Origin: Halocynthiibacter styelae
Lineage (GTDB): Bacteria > Pseudomonadota > Alphaproteobacteria > Rhodobacterales > Rhodobacteraceae
Length of the DNA: 64,000 nt
NCBI RefSeq assembly: GCF_016123485.1
Contig: NZ_JADCKQ010000015.1
Coordinates: 1-64,000 of the forward strand
Reading direction: 5' to 3'
The notes beneath the pieces are model-generated. The model searched no databases. It was not told the origin of the DNA and saw only the letters and a program-made list of their open reading frames with translations. The position numbers and the translations under genes are program-made. Numbering within the stretch: position 1 is the stretch's first letter; the number at the start of each line of letters is the position of its first letter. Shown here piece after piece: positions 33,009 to 43,104 of the stretch.

Positions 33009-33083
33009 TGGGGGCGAAGGCCGAAAACGACCCCATGTCGCACCCGGCACAGACGGGCGCGCAAAATCTGTTTGTATGCGAAT

Positions 33084-34058
33084 ATGACCCAGGCAGAGCT
33101 TTCTCAGATTTCATCCCGCAGCACTCTTTATGGTGCGCTTTCCGTACTGATTGCGGTATTGTGTTTTTCCGTTAACGACACAACGATCAAATTCCTGTCC
33201 GGCGGCTACGCCTTGCATCAAATCGTGCTGATCCGCTCGATCATCGGGCTTGGTATTCTGCTTGCGGTGTTGATGCCGCTGGAAGGCAACTGGCGACTAT
33301 TGAAAACCAACAACCTGGGCCTGCACCTGATCCGCGGCTTCTGCGTGGTTTTCGCGAATATGACGTTTTTCATAGCGCTCGCAGTATTGCCACTTGCTGA
33401 TGCGATTGCCGTTTTCTTTGTCAGCCCACTTCTGATCACAGCATTCTCAGTGGTTTTCCTTGGTGAAAAGGCAGGGATCCACCGGTGGGGCGCTGTGGCC
33501 GTCGGCCTGGTCGGTGTGGTGATCATGCTGCGCCCGGGTACCGAAAGCTTCAACCTGACGATGACCCTGCCGTTGTTTTCTGCCACGGCTTATGCTGCGC
33601 TTCATGTGTTGACACGCAAAATCGGCCTTGCTGAATCTGCTGTGACCATGACGTTCTATATGCAGCTGACCTTCATCGTGACCTGTATCGTCATTGGGCT
33701 TATGCTGGGTCATGGGCGCTGGGATGGGCAGGGCCCGGAAATCTTCCACTTCCTTCTACGCCCCTGGGGTATTCCGCCGATGGCAGACTGGTGGCTGTTT
33801 GTGCTGATCGGCATGGCCAGTGGCTTTGGCGGCTATTTCATTTCCCAGGGGTATCGCCTGGCTGAGGCTTCCGTTGTGGCACCGTTGGAATATGTCGCCA
33901 TGCCAATTTCCGTGATGGCAGGGCTGTTCATCTTTGGTGAATGGCCTGATCCCGTGGCCTGGATCGGGATCACCCTGATTATCGGGGCAGGGCTGTATGT
34001 CTTCTGGCGTGAAACCATACATAACGTGCGCTTGCGCCGCCGGACAATTCAACGCTGA
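33084..34058 (+). CDS. DMT-superfamily transporter (EamA domains)
   Basis: 324 residues from ATG 33084, ten predicted membrane segments as two EamA repeats. The first repeat begins LYGALSVLIAVLCFSVNDTT and the second holds GGYFISQGYRLAEASVVAPL with the conserved pattern of family members. An upstream TTG at 33072 in the same frame is less likely. Substrate unknown. It is divergent from arsR. Confidence 0.88.
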   Translation: MTQAELSQISSRSTLYGALSVLIAVLCFSVNDTTIKFLSGGYALHQIVLIRSIIGLGILLAVLMPLEGNWRLLKTNNLGLHLIRGFCVVFANMTFFIALAVLPLADAIAVFFVSPLLITAFSVVFLGEKAGIHRWGAVAVGLVGVVIMLRPGTESFNLTMTLPLFSATAYAALHVLTRKIGLAESAVTMTFYMQLTFIVTCIVIGLMLGHGRWDGQGPEIFHFLLRPWGIPPMADWWLFVLIGMASGFGGYFISQGYRLAEASVVAPLEYVAMPISVMAGLFIFGEWPDPVAWIGITLIIGAGLYVFWRETIHNVRLRRRTIQR

Positions 34059-34117
34059 AATCGGGGCTTTACGCGGGGCATATGCTCTGTATCAATAACG
34101 CCTGAAAGCGGGGAAAT

Positions 34118-34765
34118 ATGGCGGTAGAAGCAGTCATCTTTGACATCGGTAATGTGCTGATAGAATGGCAGCCGGAACGGTTCTATGATTCCGAGATTGG
34201 CGAAGCCCGGCGGCGTGAAATGTTCGCGCAGATTGACCTGCATGACATGAACAATGACGTTGATCTGGGCGGCCCCTTTCGCGAAACCATTTACGGCACA
34301 GCCGATAAATACCCGAAGTGGCGGAATGAGATCCGCATGTGGCATGACCGCTGGTTTGAACTTGCGACACCTGCAATTGATCATTCCGTACATCTTTTGC
34401 GGGCTTTGCGGGCAAAGGGCGTGACGGTGTTTGCCCTGACGAACTTAGGAGATGAGATTTTCGCACGCGCCCAGAAACATTATACGTTTTTGCAGGATTT
34501 CGATCAGTTCTATGTTTCCGGTGAAATGAAGCTCGTAAAACCGGACGATGCGATTTATGCGGCGGTTGAGGCCGCTTGTGGGCACGCGCCGGACACGCTT
34601 TTGTTTGCGGATGATCGTCAGGAAAACCTGGATGCCGCTAGCGCGCGTGGCTGGCAGACACATCATTTTCAGCACCCGCAGGGCTGGGCAGATCGCCTGG
34701 TGTCTGAAGGCCTGCTGACCCGGGAAGAGGCCACCTGGCCAGAAGCAGAGAAAGACAAGACATGA
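34118..34765 (+). CDS. HAD-superfamily hydrolase
   Basis: 215 residues. HAD motif I is FDIGNVLIEW (only the first Asp of DxD is kept, the second being Gly-Asn, as in the YihX/haloacid dehalogenase subgroup), motif II is ALTNLG, motif III Lys is in KLVKPDDAIY and motif IV is FADDRQENLDAA. The substrate could be a sugar phosphate or a haloacid. Overlaps the following PhyH gene by 4 nt. Confidence 0.88.
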   Translation: MAVEAVIFDIGNVLIEWQPERFYDSEIGEARRREMFAQIDLHDMNNDVDLGGPFRETIYGTADKYPKWRNEIRMWHDRWFELATPAIDHSVHLLRALRAKGVTVFALTNLGDEIFARAQKHYTFLQDFDQFYVSGEMKLVKPDDAIYAAVEAACGHAPDTLLFADDRQENLDAASARGWQTHHFQHPQGWADRLVSEGLLTREEATWPEAEKDKT

Positions 34766-35550
34766 TCACACAACAGCAGATCGAAGAATTCCAGCGCGAC
34801 GGCGTCGCCTTCATTCCCGGCGCATTCAAAGACTGGGTCGAAGTCATGCGCGAAGGTGTGGCCCGCAACCTGGCGGAGCCCGGTGAATATGCGTCTGAAA
34901 ACAACGTGAAACAGGGGCGGTTCTTTGATGATTACTGCAACTGGCAGCGCATCCCGGAATTTGAACGCATCATGCGCGACAGCCCTGCAGCGGAAATTGC
35001 GGCCAAGGCCATGAAATCACAGACCGCCCAGTTCTTTCATGATCACGTGTTGGTCAAAGATGGCGGCACCCCGACGCCCACGCCATGGCATCAGGATGGA
35101 CCGTATTATTTCGTGGAAGGCGAACAGACCATCAGCTTCTGGATCCCGCTTGATCCGGTGGATACCGCGTCTTTGCGTCTGATTGCGGGCTCTCACAAAT
35201 GGGACAAACCCGTGCGTCCGGTCAGCTGGGCTGACAACAGTGATTTCTATGAAGGCGATGATACCGATTGGATCGAAGTGCCGGACCCGGACAGCACCGA
35301 TTATGGCAAGCATGATGTGCGCGAATGGAAGATGGAACCGGGCGACGCGGTGATCTTTGATTATCGCACCGTGCATGGCGCGCGTGGCAATCCTGGCGGC
35401 ATCGGCCGGCGCGCGCTGTCCCTGCGTTGGGTTGGTGATGATGCGCGTTATGTGGAACGCCCCGGTCGCACGTCGCCGCCATTCCCGGGCCATGATATGA
35501 AACAGGGCCAGAAGCTGCGTGAGGACTGGTTCCCGGTCGTTCCGTTTTAA
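34762..35550 (+). CDS. Phytanoyl-CoA dioxygenase (PhyH) family protein
   Basis: 262 residues. The Fe(II) facial triad is visible as HQD in TPWHQDGPYYF and a distal His in DYRTVHGARGN; the 2-oxoglutarate Arg is likely within RRALSLRW. Such enzymes hydroxylate lipids or small molecules. The segment TISFWIPLDPVDTASLRLI is typical of the PhyH family. It is coupled to the HAD gene upstream and followed at 24 nt by an alpha/beta hydrolase gene, suggesting a small catabolic operon of unknown substrate. Confidence 0.9.
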   Translation: MITQQQIEEFQRDGVAFIPGAFKDWVEVMREGVARNLAEPGEYASENNVKQGRFFDDYCNWQRIPEFERIMRDSPAAEIAAKAMKSQTAQFFHDHVLVKDGGTPTPTPWHQDGPYYFVEGEQTISFWIPLDPVDTASLRLIAGSHKWDKPVRPVSWADNSDFYEGDDTDWIEVPDPDSTDYGKHDVREWKMEPGDAVIFDYRTVHGARGNPGGIGRRALSLRWVGDDARYVERPGRTSPPFPGHDMKQGQKLREDWFPVVPF

Positions 35551-35574
35551 TCTCCCGCTTAGAAAGGCGCGCCT

Positions 35575-36507
35575 ATGCTCTGGTTTTCGATATTGATGCT
35601 GCCCGTCCTGGGCCTCACCGCGTTCCCTTTTATCCGTGAAGCCTTGCGCCCGGATGTGGCACAGGTGCGTGTCAGTACTTCCCGCCCGGGGCAATTGGCT
35701 GATCTGCCTTCCGGTAAAACCTGGTACAATTGGTCCGGGCCGGAGGATGGCCGGGTGGCGGTCTGTGTCCACGGGCTGTCCACCCCGTCTTTCGTCTGGG
35801 GCGCAGCGGTAGCGGCCCTGACAGATCAGGGCTTTCGCGTGCTGACTTATGATCTCTACGGGCGTGGCCTCTCTGACCGTGCGCCCGGCGGTCAGAGCGG
35901 CGATTTCCATCTGCGTCAGCTGAACGAACTGCTGGCGGATCAGAAGGTTGCCGATGGCTTCACCCTGCTTGGCTATTCCATGGGCGGCGCGATTGTCACC
36001 TGTTTCGCCGCCCGCGCGCCGCAGCGCCTGAAACAGGCGGTGATCATCGCGCCTGCCGGGCTTGGTCATGATCTGGGCGGCACCAGTGCCTATGTCACAA
36101 AGAACCCCGGATTTATCGCAAACTGGCTGATGCAGACACGTGGCGCGGCGGAATTGCGCGAAGGGATAAAATCCGAAGCCGCTGGTTTCACCTCTGCGGT
36201 GCCAGGCATCTGGGACATGCAGGCGGAAGAACTGATGATCAAAGGCTATATTCCCGCGATCACATCAAGCCTGCAATATTTCCTGCGCGGTGATCTGCGC
36301 GCCGAACATGAAACCATCCGCGATGCCAATCTGCCTTTGCTCGCGATCTGGGGCGAAGGTGACACGGTGATCCCGATTGACTGCCGCGACAAGCTGGCCG
36401 CGATCAACCCGGATGCCACGCAGGTCACAATCCCCGCGGCCCCGCACGGTCTGACCTATACGCACCCGGATGATCTGCGGGCCGCGCTGGAAAACCTGAA
36501 CGGTTGA
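35575..36507 (+). CDS. Alpha/beta-fold hydrolase
   Basis: 310 residues. The oxyanion/nucleophile segment is LLGYSMGGAIVT, the HG motif is in VCVHGLSTPSFVWG, the Asp lies around LAIWGEGDTVIP, and a C-terminal His in PHGLTYTHPDD. An N-terminal hydrophobic stretch (1-17) may be a signal or membrane anchor. Substrate unknown. It is convergent with the MFS gene, 7 nt apart. Confidence 0.87.
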   Translation: MLWFSILMLPVLGLTAFPFIREALRPDVAQVRVSTSRPGQLADLPSGKTWYNWSGPEDGRVAVCVHGLSTPSFVWGAAVAALTDQGFRVLTYDLYGRGLSDRAPGGQSGDFHLRQLNELLADQKVADGFTLLGYSMGGAIVTCFAARAPQRLKQAVIIAPAGLGHDLGGTSAYVTKNPGFIANWLMQTRGAAELREGIKSEAAGFTSAVPGIWDMQAEELMIKGYIPAITSSLQYFLRGDLRAEHETIRDANLPLLAIWGEGDTVIPIDCRDKLAAINPDATQVTIPAAPHGLTYTHPDDLRAALENLNG

Positions 36508-36514
36508 TCTGAAT

Positions 36515-37756
36515 TCAGGCAGGTTTTGTTTCCAGAGGTTTCTCTCGCACGGGCAGATGCACAATCGCTGAAAACGCACCAATCGCTACACCAAGCCACC
36601 AGACCTGGGAATAGCTGCCGTAAGTGTCATACATACGCCCGCCCAGCCAGACGCCCAGGAAACTGCCCAGCTGATGGCTGAAGAACACGATCCCATAAAG
36701 CGTGCCCATGTAACGCAGCCCGTAGATATGCGCGACAAGGCCGGAGGTCAGCGGCACAGTCGCCAGCCAGAGGGAACCCATCGCAAGTGAAAACAGAATG
36801 ACGCTGGTCGGTGTGATCGGCATCATGATGAACAGCGCGGCCACGATTGTGCGACCGGTGTAGATGCCCGCGAGCAGGTATTTCTTGCTCCAGCGTTTGC
36901 CAGCCCAGCCCGCCAGCAATGTACCCGCGATATTGGCCGCCCCGATCAGGGAAATCGCAACAGCGCCCAGGGCAGAGGTCGTGCCCACGCCAACAGAGGC
37001 CAGCAACCCGTCGGGGGCAATCGGCCCACAAAGTTCGCGCACGAAAGCCGGGAAATGTGCGGTGATAAAGGCCAGCTGATAGCCACAGGAAAAGAAACCG
37101 AGGAAGATCAGCGTATAGCTTGGGTCTTTGAACGCTTTAATCAGGATTTCACCCATGCTTTCTTCCAGCTCTGCTTTGTTGGCCACCACGGGCGAGCGCA
37201 TCAGAGGCAGGCAGACCAGCACGGCGATCATCACGCCTGCAAAGACCAGGAACACAGATTGCCAGGTCATGAAGCCCAGCAGATATTGCGCGGTTGGCGC
37301 GCCGATGACCTGGCCCGCGGACCCGGCAGCGGTGACAATCGCCAGTGACATAGACCGGTTTTCGTCGGAACTTGCGCGGCCAACCACGGCCAGGATCACG
37401 CCAAACCCCGTGCCCGCGATGCCAAAGCCCACAAGGATCTCATAGATCTGATGTTCCGTTGGCGTCACAGCGAAGGATGACAACACAAGCCCGGCCGCAT
37501 AGATAATAGCACCCATCAGGATCGCTTTGCGGTCCCCGATTTTCTCGGCAATTGCGCCAAAGATTGGCTGACCAATGCCCCAGGCAAGGTTCTGAATGGC
37601 GATGGCCAGGGAAAATTCCGCCCGCGCCCAGCCAAATTCATCGGCAATCGGGATTTGAAAAACTCCAAAAGACGCCCGCACAGCAAAGCTCAGAAGGATA
37701 AAAATACAGCCACCAATCAGGACCGGCGTCATTATTGAATTGCGTGAGTCAGTCAT
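36515..37756 (-). CDS. MFS transporter
   Basis: 413 residues from ATG 37756 (MTDSRNSIMTP), about twelve membrane segments. The first half contains ASFGVFQIPIADEFGWARAE, typical of the oxalate/formate antiporter-like and monocarboxylate-type MFS group. Substrate unknown. Its start is divergent from zapE with about 118 nt between, where both promoters must lie. Confidence 0.87.
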   Translation of the reverse strand: MTDSRNSIMTPVLIGGCIFILLSFAVRASFGVFQIPIADEFGWARAEFSLAIAIQNLAWGIGQPIFGAIAEKIGDRKAILMGAIIYAAGLVLSSFAVTPTEHQIYEILVGFGIAGTGFGVILAVVGRASSDENRSMSLAIVTAAGSAGQVIGAPTAQYLLGFMTWQSVFLVFAGVMIAVLVCLPLMRSPVVANKAELEESMGEILIKAFKDPSYTLIFLGFFSCGYQLAFITAHFPAFVRELCGPIAPDGLLASVGVGTTSALGAVAISLIGAANIAGTLLAGWAGKRWSKKYLLAGIYTGRTIVAALFIMMPITPTSVILFSLAMGSLWLATVPLTSGLVAHIYGLRYMGTLYGIVFFSHQLGSFLGVWLGGRMYDTYGSYSQVWWLGVAIGAFSAIVHLPVREKPLETKPA

Positions 37757-37874
37757 GGCGGTCTCTCCTGTGGCGTTTGCGGACCCTGCCTTTCGGCGCA
37801 CCTGGGGTCAAATTCATTCTCGTGATGACGTTACATCATCTTTTCTAATGCGCCTGCGCGGTCTATGTGGGGGT

Positions 37875-38945
37875 ATGGAAACGCTTAGTGATATTTACCG
37901 TGCCAAAGTTGGCGCAGGCGAGCTGACATCAGACGCCGCACAACTGTCGATTCTGCCTGCGCTTGAACTTATTTCCCAGGCGCTGATGGCACCGGAACCC
38001 AAACGCGGATTTTTCCGTAAAGCCGTGCCGGTTGATGTGCCGAAAGGCTTATACCTCTGGGGCGGCGTCGGACGTGGGAAATCCATGCTGATGGATATGT
38101 TTGTCGATCACCTCGATATCCCCGGAAAGCGCCGCGTGCATTTCCACGCCTTCATGCAAGAAGTCCACGCCGCCCTGCACGAAGCCCGCAAAACCGGTGT
38201 GGATGACGCGATTGCACCTGTTGCCACAGATATTGCCAAGGGCCTGAAAGTGCTGGCTTTTGACGAAATGCAGATCACCGATATTACCGACGCAATGATT
38301 GTCGGCCGGCTGTTTGATAAACTGCATGAGGCGGGCGTGGCGATTGTCACAACCTCGAACCGCGTGCCGGATGATCTGTATAAAAACGGGTTGAACCGGA
38401 ACCTTTTTCTACCGTTTATTGAGCTGATCAAAACCCGTCTGGAAGTGGTCGAGATCATCTCTGAAAACGATTACCGCCAGAACCGCCTGAAGGGCGAACA
38501 AGTCTGGTTTTCCCCTGTCACTGCGGACACACGGGCGACGATGGATGCGATCTGGCATGATCTGACGGGCGGGAAATCAGAACCGCTGATCCTGACCGTG
38601 AAAGGGCGCGAGGTCGAGATTCCCGGGTTTCACAATGGTGTGGCGCGGGCGTCTTTCTTTGATCTTTGCGGCAAATTCCTTGGGGCTGGCGATTACCTGG
38701 AACTGGCACAGAACGCGCGTGTTCTTCTGCTGGATAATGTCCCGCGTCTGGGGCGCACGAACTTCAACGAAGCCAAGCGCTTCGTGACGCTTGTAGATTC
38801 GCTTTATGAAGCAAAGGTCCGCCTGATCGCCTCTGCCGCGGCGGAACCTGAGATGCTGTATGTAGAGGGTGAAGGCAGTTTCGAATTTGAACGCACCGCA
38901 TCCCGCCTGCGCGAAATGCAGGACGAAAGCTGGGGCGCAGAATGA
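37875..38945 (+). CDS. zapE: ZapE/AFG1 family P-loop ATPase
   Basis: 356 residues from ATG 37875 (METLSDIYRAKVGAG). Walker A GVGRGKS and Walker B LAFDEMQITD are clear, as are the AFG1 hallmarks RRVHFHAFM and the C-terminal LRLIASAAAEP-like region. ZapE is a cell-division associated ATPase in Escherichia coli; AFG1 is its mitochondrial relative. The open frame reaches back to 37740 and overlaps the divergent MFS gene, so an internal start is more likely, although the purine-rich stretch before it is close to the ATG. Confidence 0.88.
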   Translation: METLSDIYRAKVGAGELTSDAAQLSILPALELISQALMAPEPKRGFFRKAVPVDVPKGLYLWGGVGRGKSMLMDMFVDHLDIPGKRRVHFHAFMQEVHAALHEARKTGVDDAIAPVATDIAKGLKVLAFDEMQITDITDAMIVGRLFDKLHEAGVAIVTTSNRVPDDLYKNGLNRNLFLPFIELIKTRLEVVEIISENDYRQNRLKGEQVWFSPVTADTRATMDAIWHDLTGGKSEPLILTVKGREVEIPGFHNGVARASFFDLCGKFLGAGDYLELAQNARVLLLDNVPRLGRTNFNEAKRFVTLVDSLYEAKVRLIASAAAEPEMLYVEGEGSFEFERTASRLREMQDESWGAE

Positions 38946-38974
38946 AAACGCGGGCACAGGGCCCGCGTTTTTTT
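38945..38974 (+). terminator. Intrinsic terminator after zapE
   Basis: ACGCGGGC/GCCCGCGT stem with a 5-nt loop, followed by a run of seven T. It begins at the zapE stop codon. Confidence 0.92.
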
Positions 38975-39000
38975 GAGTATTTATGGCAAGATGAAACGGT

Positions 39001-39624
39001 TTAGCGTTGTGCTGTGATCAGCTTTGCCGCCAGACCCACGAAGACCAGTCCTGCCACGCGGTTGATCCAGATCTGGGCCGATGGGCGGGCCTTTAGCCAG
39101 TCACCAAGCGAACCCGCGCCAATGGCGACGCTGCCGAAGACAAGGATCGTGGACACCGCCATGACGGCACCCAGGATCATCAGTTGCGGGATCAGCGGGC
39201 CGAACTCCGGGCGGGCGAATTGTGGCAGGAAGGCGAGGAAGAAAATCGCGACTTTCGGGTTGGTGATATTCATGATCAGCCCGCGCAGATAAAGCGACTT
39301 CAGGCTGGCTTCTGCCCGCTCGCCCTCAATCGCAGTGCTGCCCGCGCGGAAGGCTTTATACGCGAGGTACAGCAAATACCCGGCACCGGCGAATTTTAGC
39401 AGGGTAAAGGCAATTTCTGACGTCTGAAAAATCGCAGCCACCCCAAGCGCCACGGCGGTTGTGTGAAACAGCAGGCCCGTGCACAGGCCCAGGGTCACAA
39501 ACAGCCCGGCCACGCGTCCGTTCATCGCGGATTGCGTCAGGACAAAGACGTTGTCCGGCCCAGGGGCCAGCGCCAGCATCACGGATGCGCCGAAAAACAG
39601 CGTCAGGGTTTCAAAAGGGATCAT
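39001..39624 (-). CDS. LysE family amino-acid exporter
   Basis: 207 residues with about six membrane segments. The N-terminal ALAPGPDNVFVLTQSAMNGR contains the PGP motif of the LysE/RhtB family, which exports basic amino acids, homoserine or related compounds. Further support is KVAIFFLAFLPQF. The start overlaps the folC stop by 4 nt (ATGA), so it is translated after folC. Confidence 0.92.
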   Translation of the reverse strand: MIPFETLTLFFGASVMLALAPGPDNVFVLTQSAMNGRVAGLFVTLGLCTGLLFHTTAVALGVAAIFQTSEIAFTLLKFAGAGYLLYLAYKAFRAGSTAIEGERAEASLKSLYLRGLIMNITNPKVAIFFLAFLPQFARPEFGPLIPQLMILGAVMAVSTILVFGSVAIGAGSLGDWLKARPSAQIWINRVAGLVFVGLAAKLITAQR

Positions 39625-40898
39625 GCCTCATTCCTCCGCAGAACCTCACCCGCCAGATAAAGCGAGCCACAGATGAGTATACGCGCAGTCGGGTCCGTTT
39701 CCGCAAGCTTTTTCAACGCGCTGTCCACATCTTCCGCCGTGTCGGTTTTCATACCAGCGTCTGCCGCAAAACGCGCGGTTTCCTTGGCGGGCAATGTGTT
39801 CGGCTCACCGGGAATGGACACTGCTGTCAGGCTGTCAGCCACTTTCGCCAGCGGCCCCATATAGCCAGAGGCATCTTTGGTGTTCAGCATGCCACAGATC
39901 AGATGCAGCGGACGTTTGGGCAGATTGCCCAGGTGTTTGGCAAGGGCTTCGGCGGCGGCGGGGTTGTGACCACCATCCAGCCAAAGCTCGGCCTCTGGCA
40001 CGCGCGCCTGAAATGCACCCTCACTCAGGCGCTGCATACGGGCAGGCCAGGTGACGTTGTTCATGGCAGCTTCATAAGCGGCCTCATTCACATTCAGGTG
40101 ACGCAGGGCGGCAAGGGCGGCACCGGCGTTTTCAATCTGATGTGCGCCGGGCAGCGCGGGCAGGGGCAGATCCAGCAGGCCGGTTTCATCCTGATAAATC
40201 AGACGCCCGCGTTCCTCAGACACATGCCAGTGCTGACCATGGGCAATCACCGGCGCGCCAAGACGGGTGGCGGTGGCCTCAATGACATCCATGGCTTCGT
40301 CTTGCTGCGGGCCAACCACGACCGGCACGCCGCGCTTGATGATTCCGGCTTTTTCACCTGCAATCTTGGTCAGCGTGTCGCCCAGGAATTGTTCATGGTC
40401 GATGGAAATCGGAGTGATCACAGACAGTTCCGGGGTGATTACATTGGTCGCATCCAGACGTCCGCCAAGGCCGACCTCAAGCAAGGTGTAATCCGCTTTA
40501 TTACGGGCAAAGGCCAGCAGGCCTGCAACAGTGGTGATCTCAAAATAGGTGATGCTTTCGCCACCATTGGCGTTGTAGCATTCATCCAGCATTTCGGTCA
40601 GATGTTCTTCCGAAATCAGTTCCCCGGCCAGGCGGATACGTTCGTGAAAACGTGCCAGATGCGGAGACGTATAGGCGTGCACAGATTTTCCAGCGCCTTC
40701 CAGCCCCGCCCGGATCATGGCCTGGGTGGAGCCTTTGCCATTGGTGCCCGCGATATGGATGACCGGGGGCAGTTTTTCCTGCGGATTGTCCAGTGCTGCC
40801 AGCAGACGCCAGACACGATCCAGCGTCAGGTCAATGATTTTCGGGTGCAGCGCCATCATGCGCTCAAGGATAAGATCGGATGTCTGGGCCATAGTCAC
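39621..40898 (-). CDS. folC: Folylpolyglutamate synthase / dihydrofolate synthase
   Basis: 425 residues. The Mur-ligase type P-loop is HIAGTNGKGSTQAM, followed by YTSPHLARFHERIR, the standard folate-synthase signature, and ITPISIDHEQFLGDTL. It joins glutamate to dihydropteroate and lengthens folate polyglutamate. Starts at either of two near-adjacent ATG codons (40898 or 40892). It follows accD at some distance (155 nt with a terminator), a gene order seen in many proteobacteria. Confidence 0.95.
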   Translation of the reverse strand: MTMAQTSDLILERMMALHPKIIDLTLDRVWRLLAALDNPQEKLPPVIHIAGTNGKGSTQAMIRAGLEGAGKSVHAYTSPHLARFHERIRLAGELISEEHLTEMLDECYNANGGESITYFEITTVAGLLAFARNKADYTLLEVGLGGRLDATNVITPELSVITPISIDHEQFLGDTLTKIAGEKAGIIKRGVPVVVGPQQDEAMDVIEATATRLGAPVIAHGQHWHVSEERGRLIYQDETGLLDLPLPALPGAHQIENAGAALAALRHLNVNEAAYEAAMNNVTWPARMQRLSEGAFQARVPEAELWLDGGHNPAAAEALAKHLGNLPKRPLHLICGMLNTKDASGYMGPLAKVADSLTAVSIPGEPNTLPAKETARFAADAGMKTDTAEDVDSALKKLAETDPTARILICGSLYLAGEVLRRNEA

Positions 40899-41004
40899 AC
40901 CTAATATTTGCGGGTTTCACGCTGTCTGCACCAGAGTAGGGCAAAAGAAAAGGGCCGGCAGCGGACGATCAGCCATGCTGCGGGCCAGAAGCGACATCGG
41001 CAAA

Positions 41005-41031
41005 GAAAAAGGGCCGCCCATGGGCAGCCCT
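41005..41031 (-). terminator. Intrinsic terminator after accD
   Basis: Minus-strand AGGGCTGCCC-AT-GGGCGGCCCT stem with one wobble pair, followed by TTTTCTTT. Confidence 0.82.
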
Positions 41032-41053
41032 GAATTTCATATACAAGTGCAGA

Positions 41054-41968
41054 TCATTCTGCCGGTTTGTCCGCCTTCGGCTCTGGTGCAGGCTTTGGCA
41101 GATCGCCCTTCACCGCAGGGCCAAGACCCATCAGCATACGGGTGATTGTGATCAGTTCCTCGCGCATATCTTTGCGGTGTGTCACACGGTCCAGCATACC
41201 GTGATCCAGCAGATATTCAGAACGCTGGAAGCCTTCGGGCAGTTTTTCACGGATGGTCTGTTCAATCACACGTACACCGGCAAAACCGATCAGCGCATTT
41301 GGTTCCGCGATCTGCACATCACCCAGCATCGCATAAGACGCAGTCACACCACCGGTGGTCGGGTGGGTCAGTACAACGATATAGGGTAGGTTCGCTTCAC
41401 GCAGCATTTCAACCGCAATGGTGGTGCGGGGCATCTGCATCAGGGAAAGGATCCCTTCCTGCATGCGCGCGCCACCGGCGGCAGAGAACAGGACAAACGG
41501 ACGTTTCAGTTTCACCGCACGCTCGGCACCGGCGAGAATCGCGTTGCCGACATACATGCCCATGGAACCACCCATGAAGGAAAAGTCCTGACAGGCCGCA
41601 ACAATCGGGGTGCGCCCGATTTCACCTTCGGCCACCAGCATTGCTTCGTGTTCGCCGGTTTTCTTGCGCGCCGCTTTCATACGATCAGGGTATTTCTGCT
41701 GATCTCTGAATTGCAGCGGGTCAGTGGTGACAGCCGGCACTTCGATTTCGCCAAAAACGCCACCGTCAAACAGTGCAGAGAAACGTTCGCGTGGTGTAAT
41801 CGCCATATGGTGATCACATTCCGTGCAGACGTTCAGGTTTTCTGCCATCTCGCGGTGAAACAGCATGGTGCCGCATTCTTTACACTTGATCCAGAGGTTG
41901 TCCGGTGTTTCACGACGTGAAAACAAAGAGTTAATCGTCGGTCGGACGTAATTTGAAATCCAGTTCAT
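41054..41968 (-). CDS. accD: Acetyl-CoA carboxylase carboxyltransferase subunit beta
   Basis: 304 residues from ATG 41968 ([16 protein letters not shown]). The four-Cys zinc finger is CKECG and CTECDHH, followed by the crotonase-like carboxyltransferase core with [12 protein letters not shown] and [15 protein letters not shown]. It catalyses malonyl-CoA formation together with AccA (not in this window). A Pro/Lys-rich C-terminal tail is present. The long open frame extending upstream of 41968 has no family resemblance and is ignored. Confidence 0.96.
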   Translation of the reverse strand: MNWISNYVRPTINSLFSRRETPDNLWIKCKECGTMLFHREMAENLNVCTECDHHMAITPRERFSALFDGGVFGEIEVPAVTTDPLQFRDQQKYPDRMKAARKKTGEHEAMLVAEGEIGRTPIVAACQDFSFMGGSMGMYVGNAILAGAERAVKLKRPFVLFSAAGGARMQEGILSLMQMPRTTIAVEMLREANLPYIVVLTHPTTGGVTASYAMLGDVQIAEPNALIGFAGVRVIEQTIREKLPEGFQRSEYLLDHGMLDRVTHRKDMREELITITRMLMGLGPAVKGDLPKPAPEPKADKPAE

Positions 41969-42045
41969 TTGGCCCCTCAGGTATTTCTCTGGTCTGCATA
42001 TGCAGGTGTTTGCCCTGAAATACGCTGTCGCAACGTAAATTGCAA

Positions 42046-42936
42046 TCAGCGCCGCAGCACAAGCCTGATCATAAGCCAGGAACAGACCACAAAAAGGAAG
42101 TCTGTCAGCAACATCGGGTTCGCTTCCAGCATTTCTTCGCTGGTCCAGGGCAGGTGAAACAGCGCAAATCCGCTCAGGTAATCGGGGATCCCGGCCCAGA
42201 CCAATGGGTAAAGGTTGTTCACAAAGTGAAAGGCAATCCCGGCGGCAAGCGTGCCACTGCGGGCCACAACATCTGCGGCACAAAGGCCAAAGACAAACGC
42301 CCAGAGCACCGGCCAGATCGCCCCGTCGCCCCATGTCGCGGGATCATAATGCAGGTAACCAAAGATCGCAGAGGGGATCACCATCCAGACCCAGGGGCTG
42401 TTAAACCGCGCCGCCAGCTGGCTTTGCAGATAACCACGAAACACCAGTTCTTCCGCGCCTGTCTGAATAAGGACGGCCAGCAGGGCCACGGGCAACAGAA
42501 CCACCCAGCGGGTGAAACCAAGGTTCGGGTTCCATTCCAGCAGACTGTAGGTCCAGGGCGGCAACAGCTCAATCGCGAGGCCCAGTGTCAGCAGGGCTGA
42601 GGTCACGGCGATGAAAACTTTCAGTTCCATCCGCCAGGGGGCGAAAAGCGTGTGCCAACGCCGTTTCTGCAGGGTTTCTGTGATCAGGAATACCGGAAAC
42701 ATCATAAAGACAAAGGAAAACAATGTGATCGCTGTTGTCGATGGTGAGATGATCTCAGTGAGGCAGGCGATATATTCGACTGTGCTCATGCCCTGCGTTC
42801 CGGCAACAAGTGACAGGAAATACAATGTGCTGATGTAGTAAATTACTGTCCCCAGCAGGCAGCCGACAACCACCCGCCAGATCTCATTCTTTTCCCGCGC
42901 AGGGGCAATCAGCGGTTCATAGTAGGGGTAATGCAT
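42046..42936 (-). CDS. CPBP family intramembrane metalloprotease
   Basis: 296 residues with about eight membrane segments. The glutamic-type/metalloprotease motif [11 protein letters not shown], the motif GYLHYDPA and the third motif FHFVNNL are the three conserved CPBP boxes, all intact. These proteases process prenylated or membrane-anchored peptides in eukaryotes and bacteriocin/immunity systems in bacteria. ATG 42936 follows an AGGACA-type site. The ORF upstream extends towards ilvD but is unsupported. Confidence 0.9.
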   Translation of the reverse strand: MHYPYYEPLIAPAREKNEIWRVVVGCLLGTVIYYISTLYFLSLVAGTQGMSTVEYIACLTEIISPSTTAITLFSFVFMMFPVFLITETLQKRRWHTLFAPWRMELKVFIAVTSALLTLGLAIELLPPWTYSLLEWNPNLGFTRWVVLLPVALLAVLIQTGAEELVFRGYLQSQLAARFNSPWVWMVIPSAIFGYLHYDPATWGDGAIWPVLWAFVFGLCAADVVARSGTLAAGIAFHFVNNLYPLVWAGIPDYLSGFALFHLPWTSEEMLEANPMLLTDFLFVVCSWLMIRLVLRR

Positions 42937-43104
42937 ATCTGTCCTGCCGGTTCTCTTTTGCCTGCGCATGTCGGATGCAATTGCGACAAATCGCTGCCTG
43001 TGGTGAAATCTTCGTACAAAAATGCCCCCTGTGACGCAATCATACTTGTTCCCGGGGCCGCAGAAGAGTATTCCCGACACGATCCCGTTTCAGGAAGGCC
43101 AGCT

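Noticed and set aside
35017-36069. Minus-strand open frame (350 codons) opposite the PhyH and hydrolase genes
   Set aside because: Antisense to two genes with intact catalytic motifs; no ribosome binding site.
39459-40904. Long plus-strand open frame (481 codons) opposite folC and the LysE gene
   Set aside because: A shadow of two clearly recognised minus-strand genes; spans their junction and shows no family resemblance.
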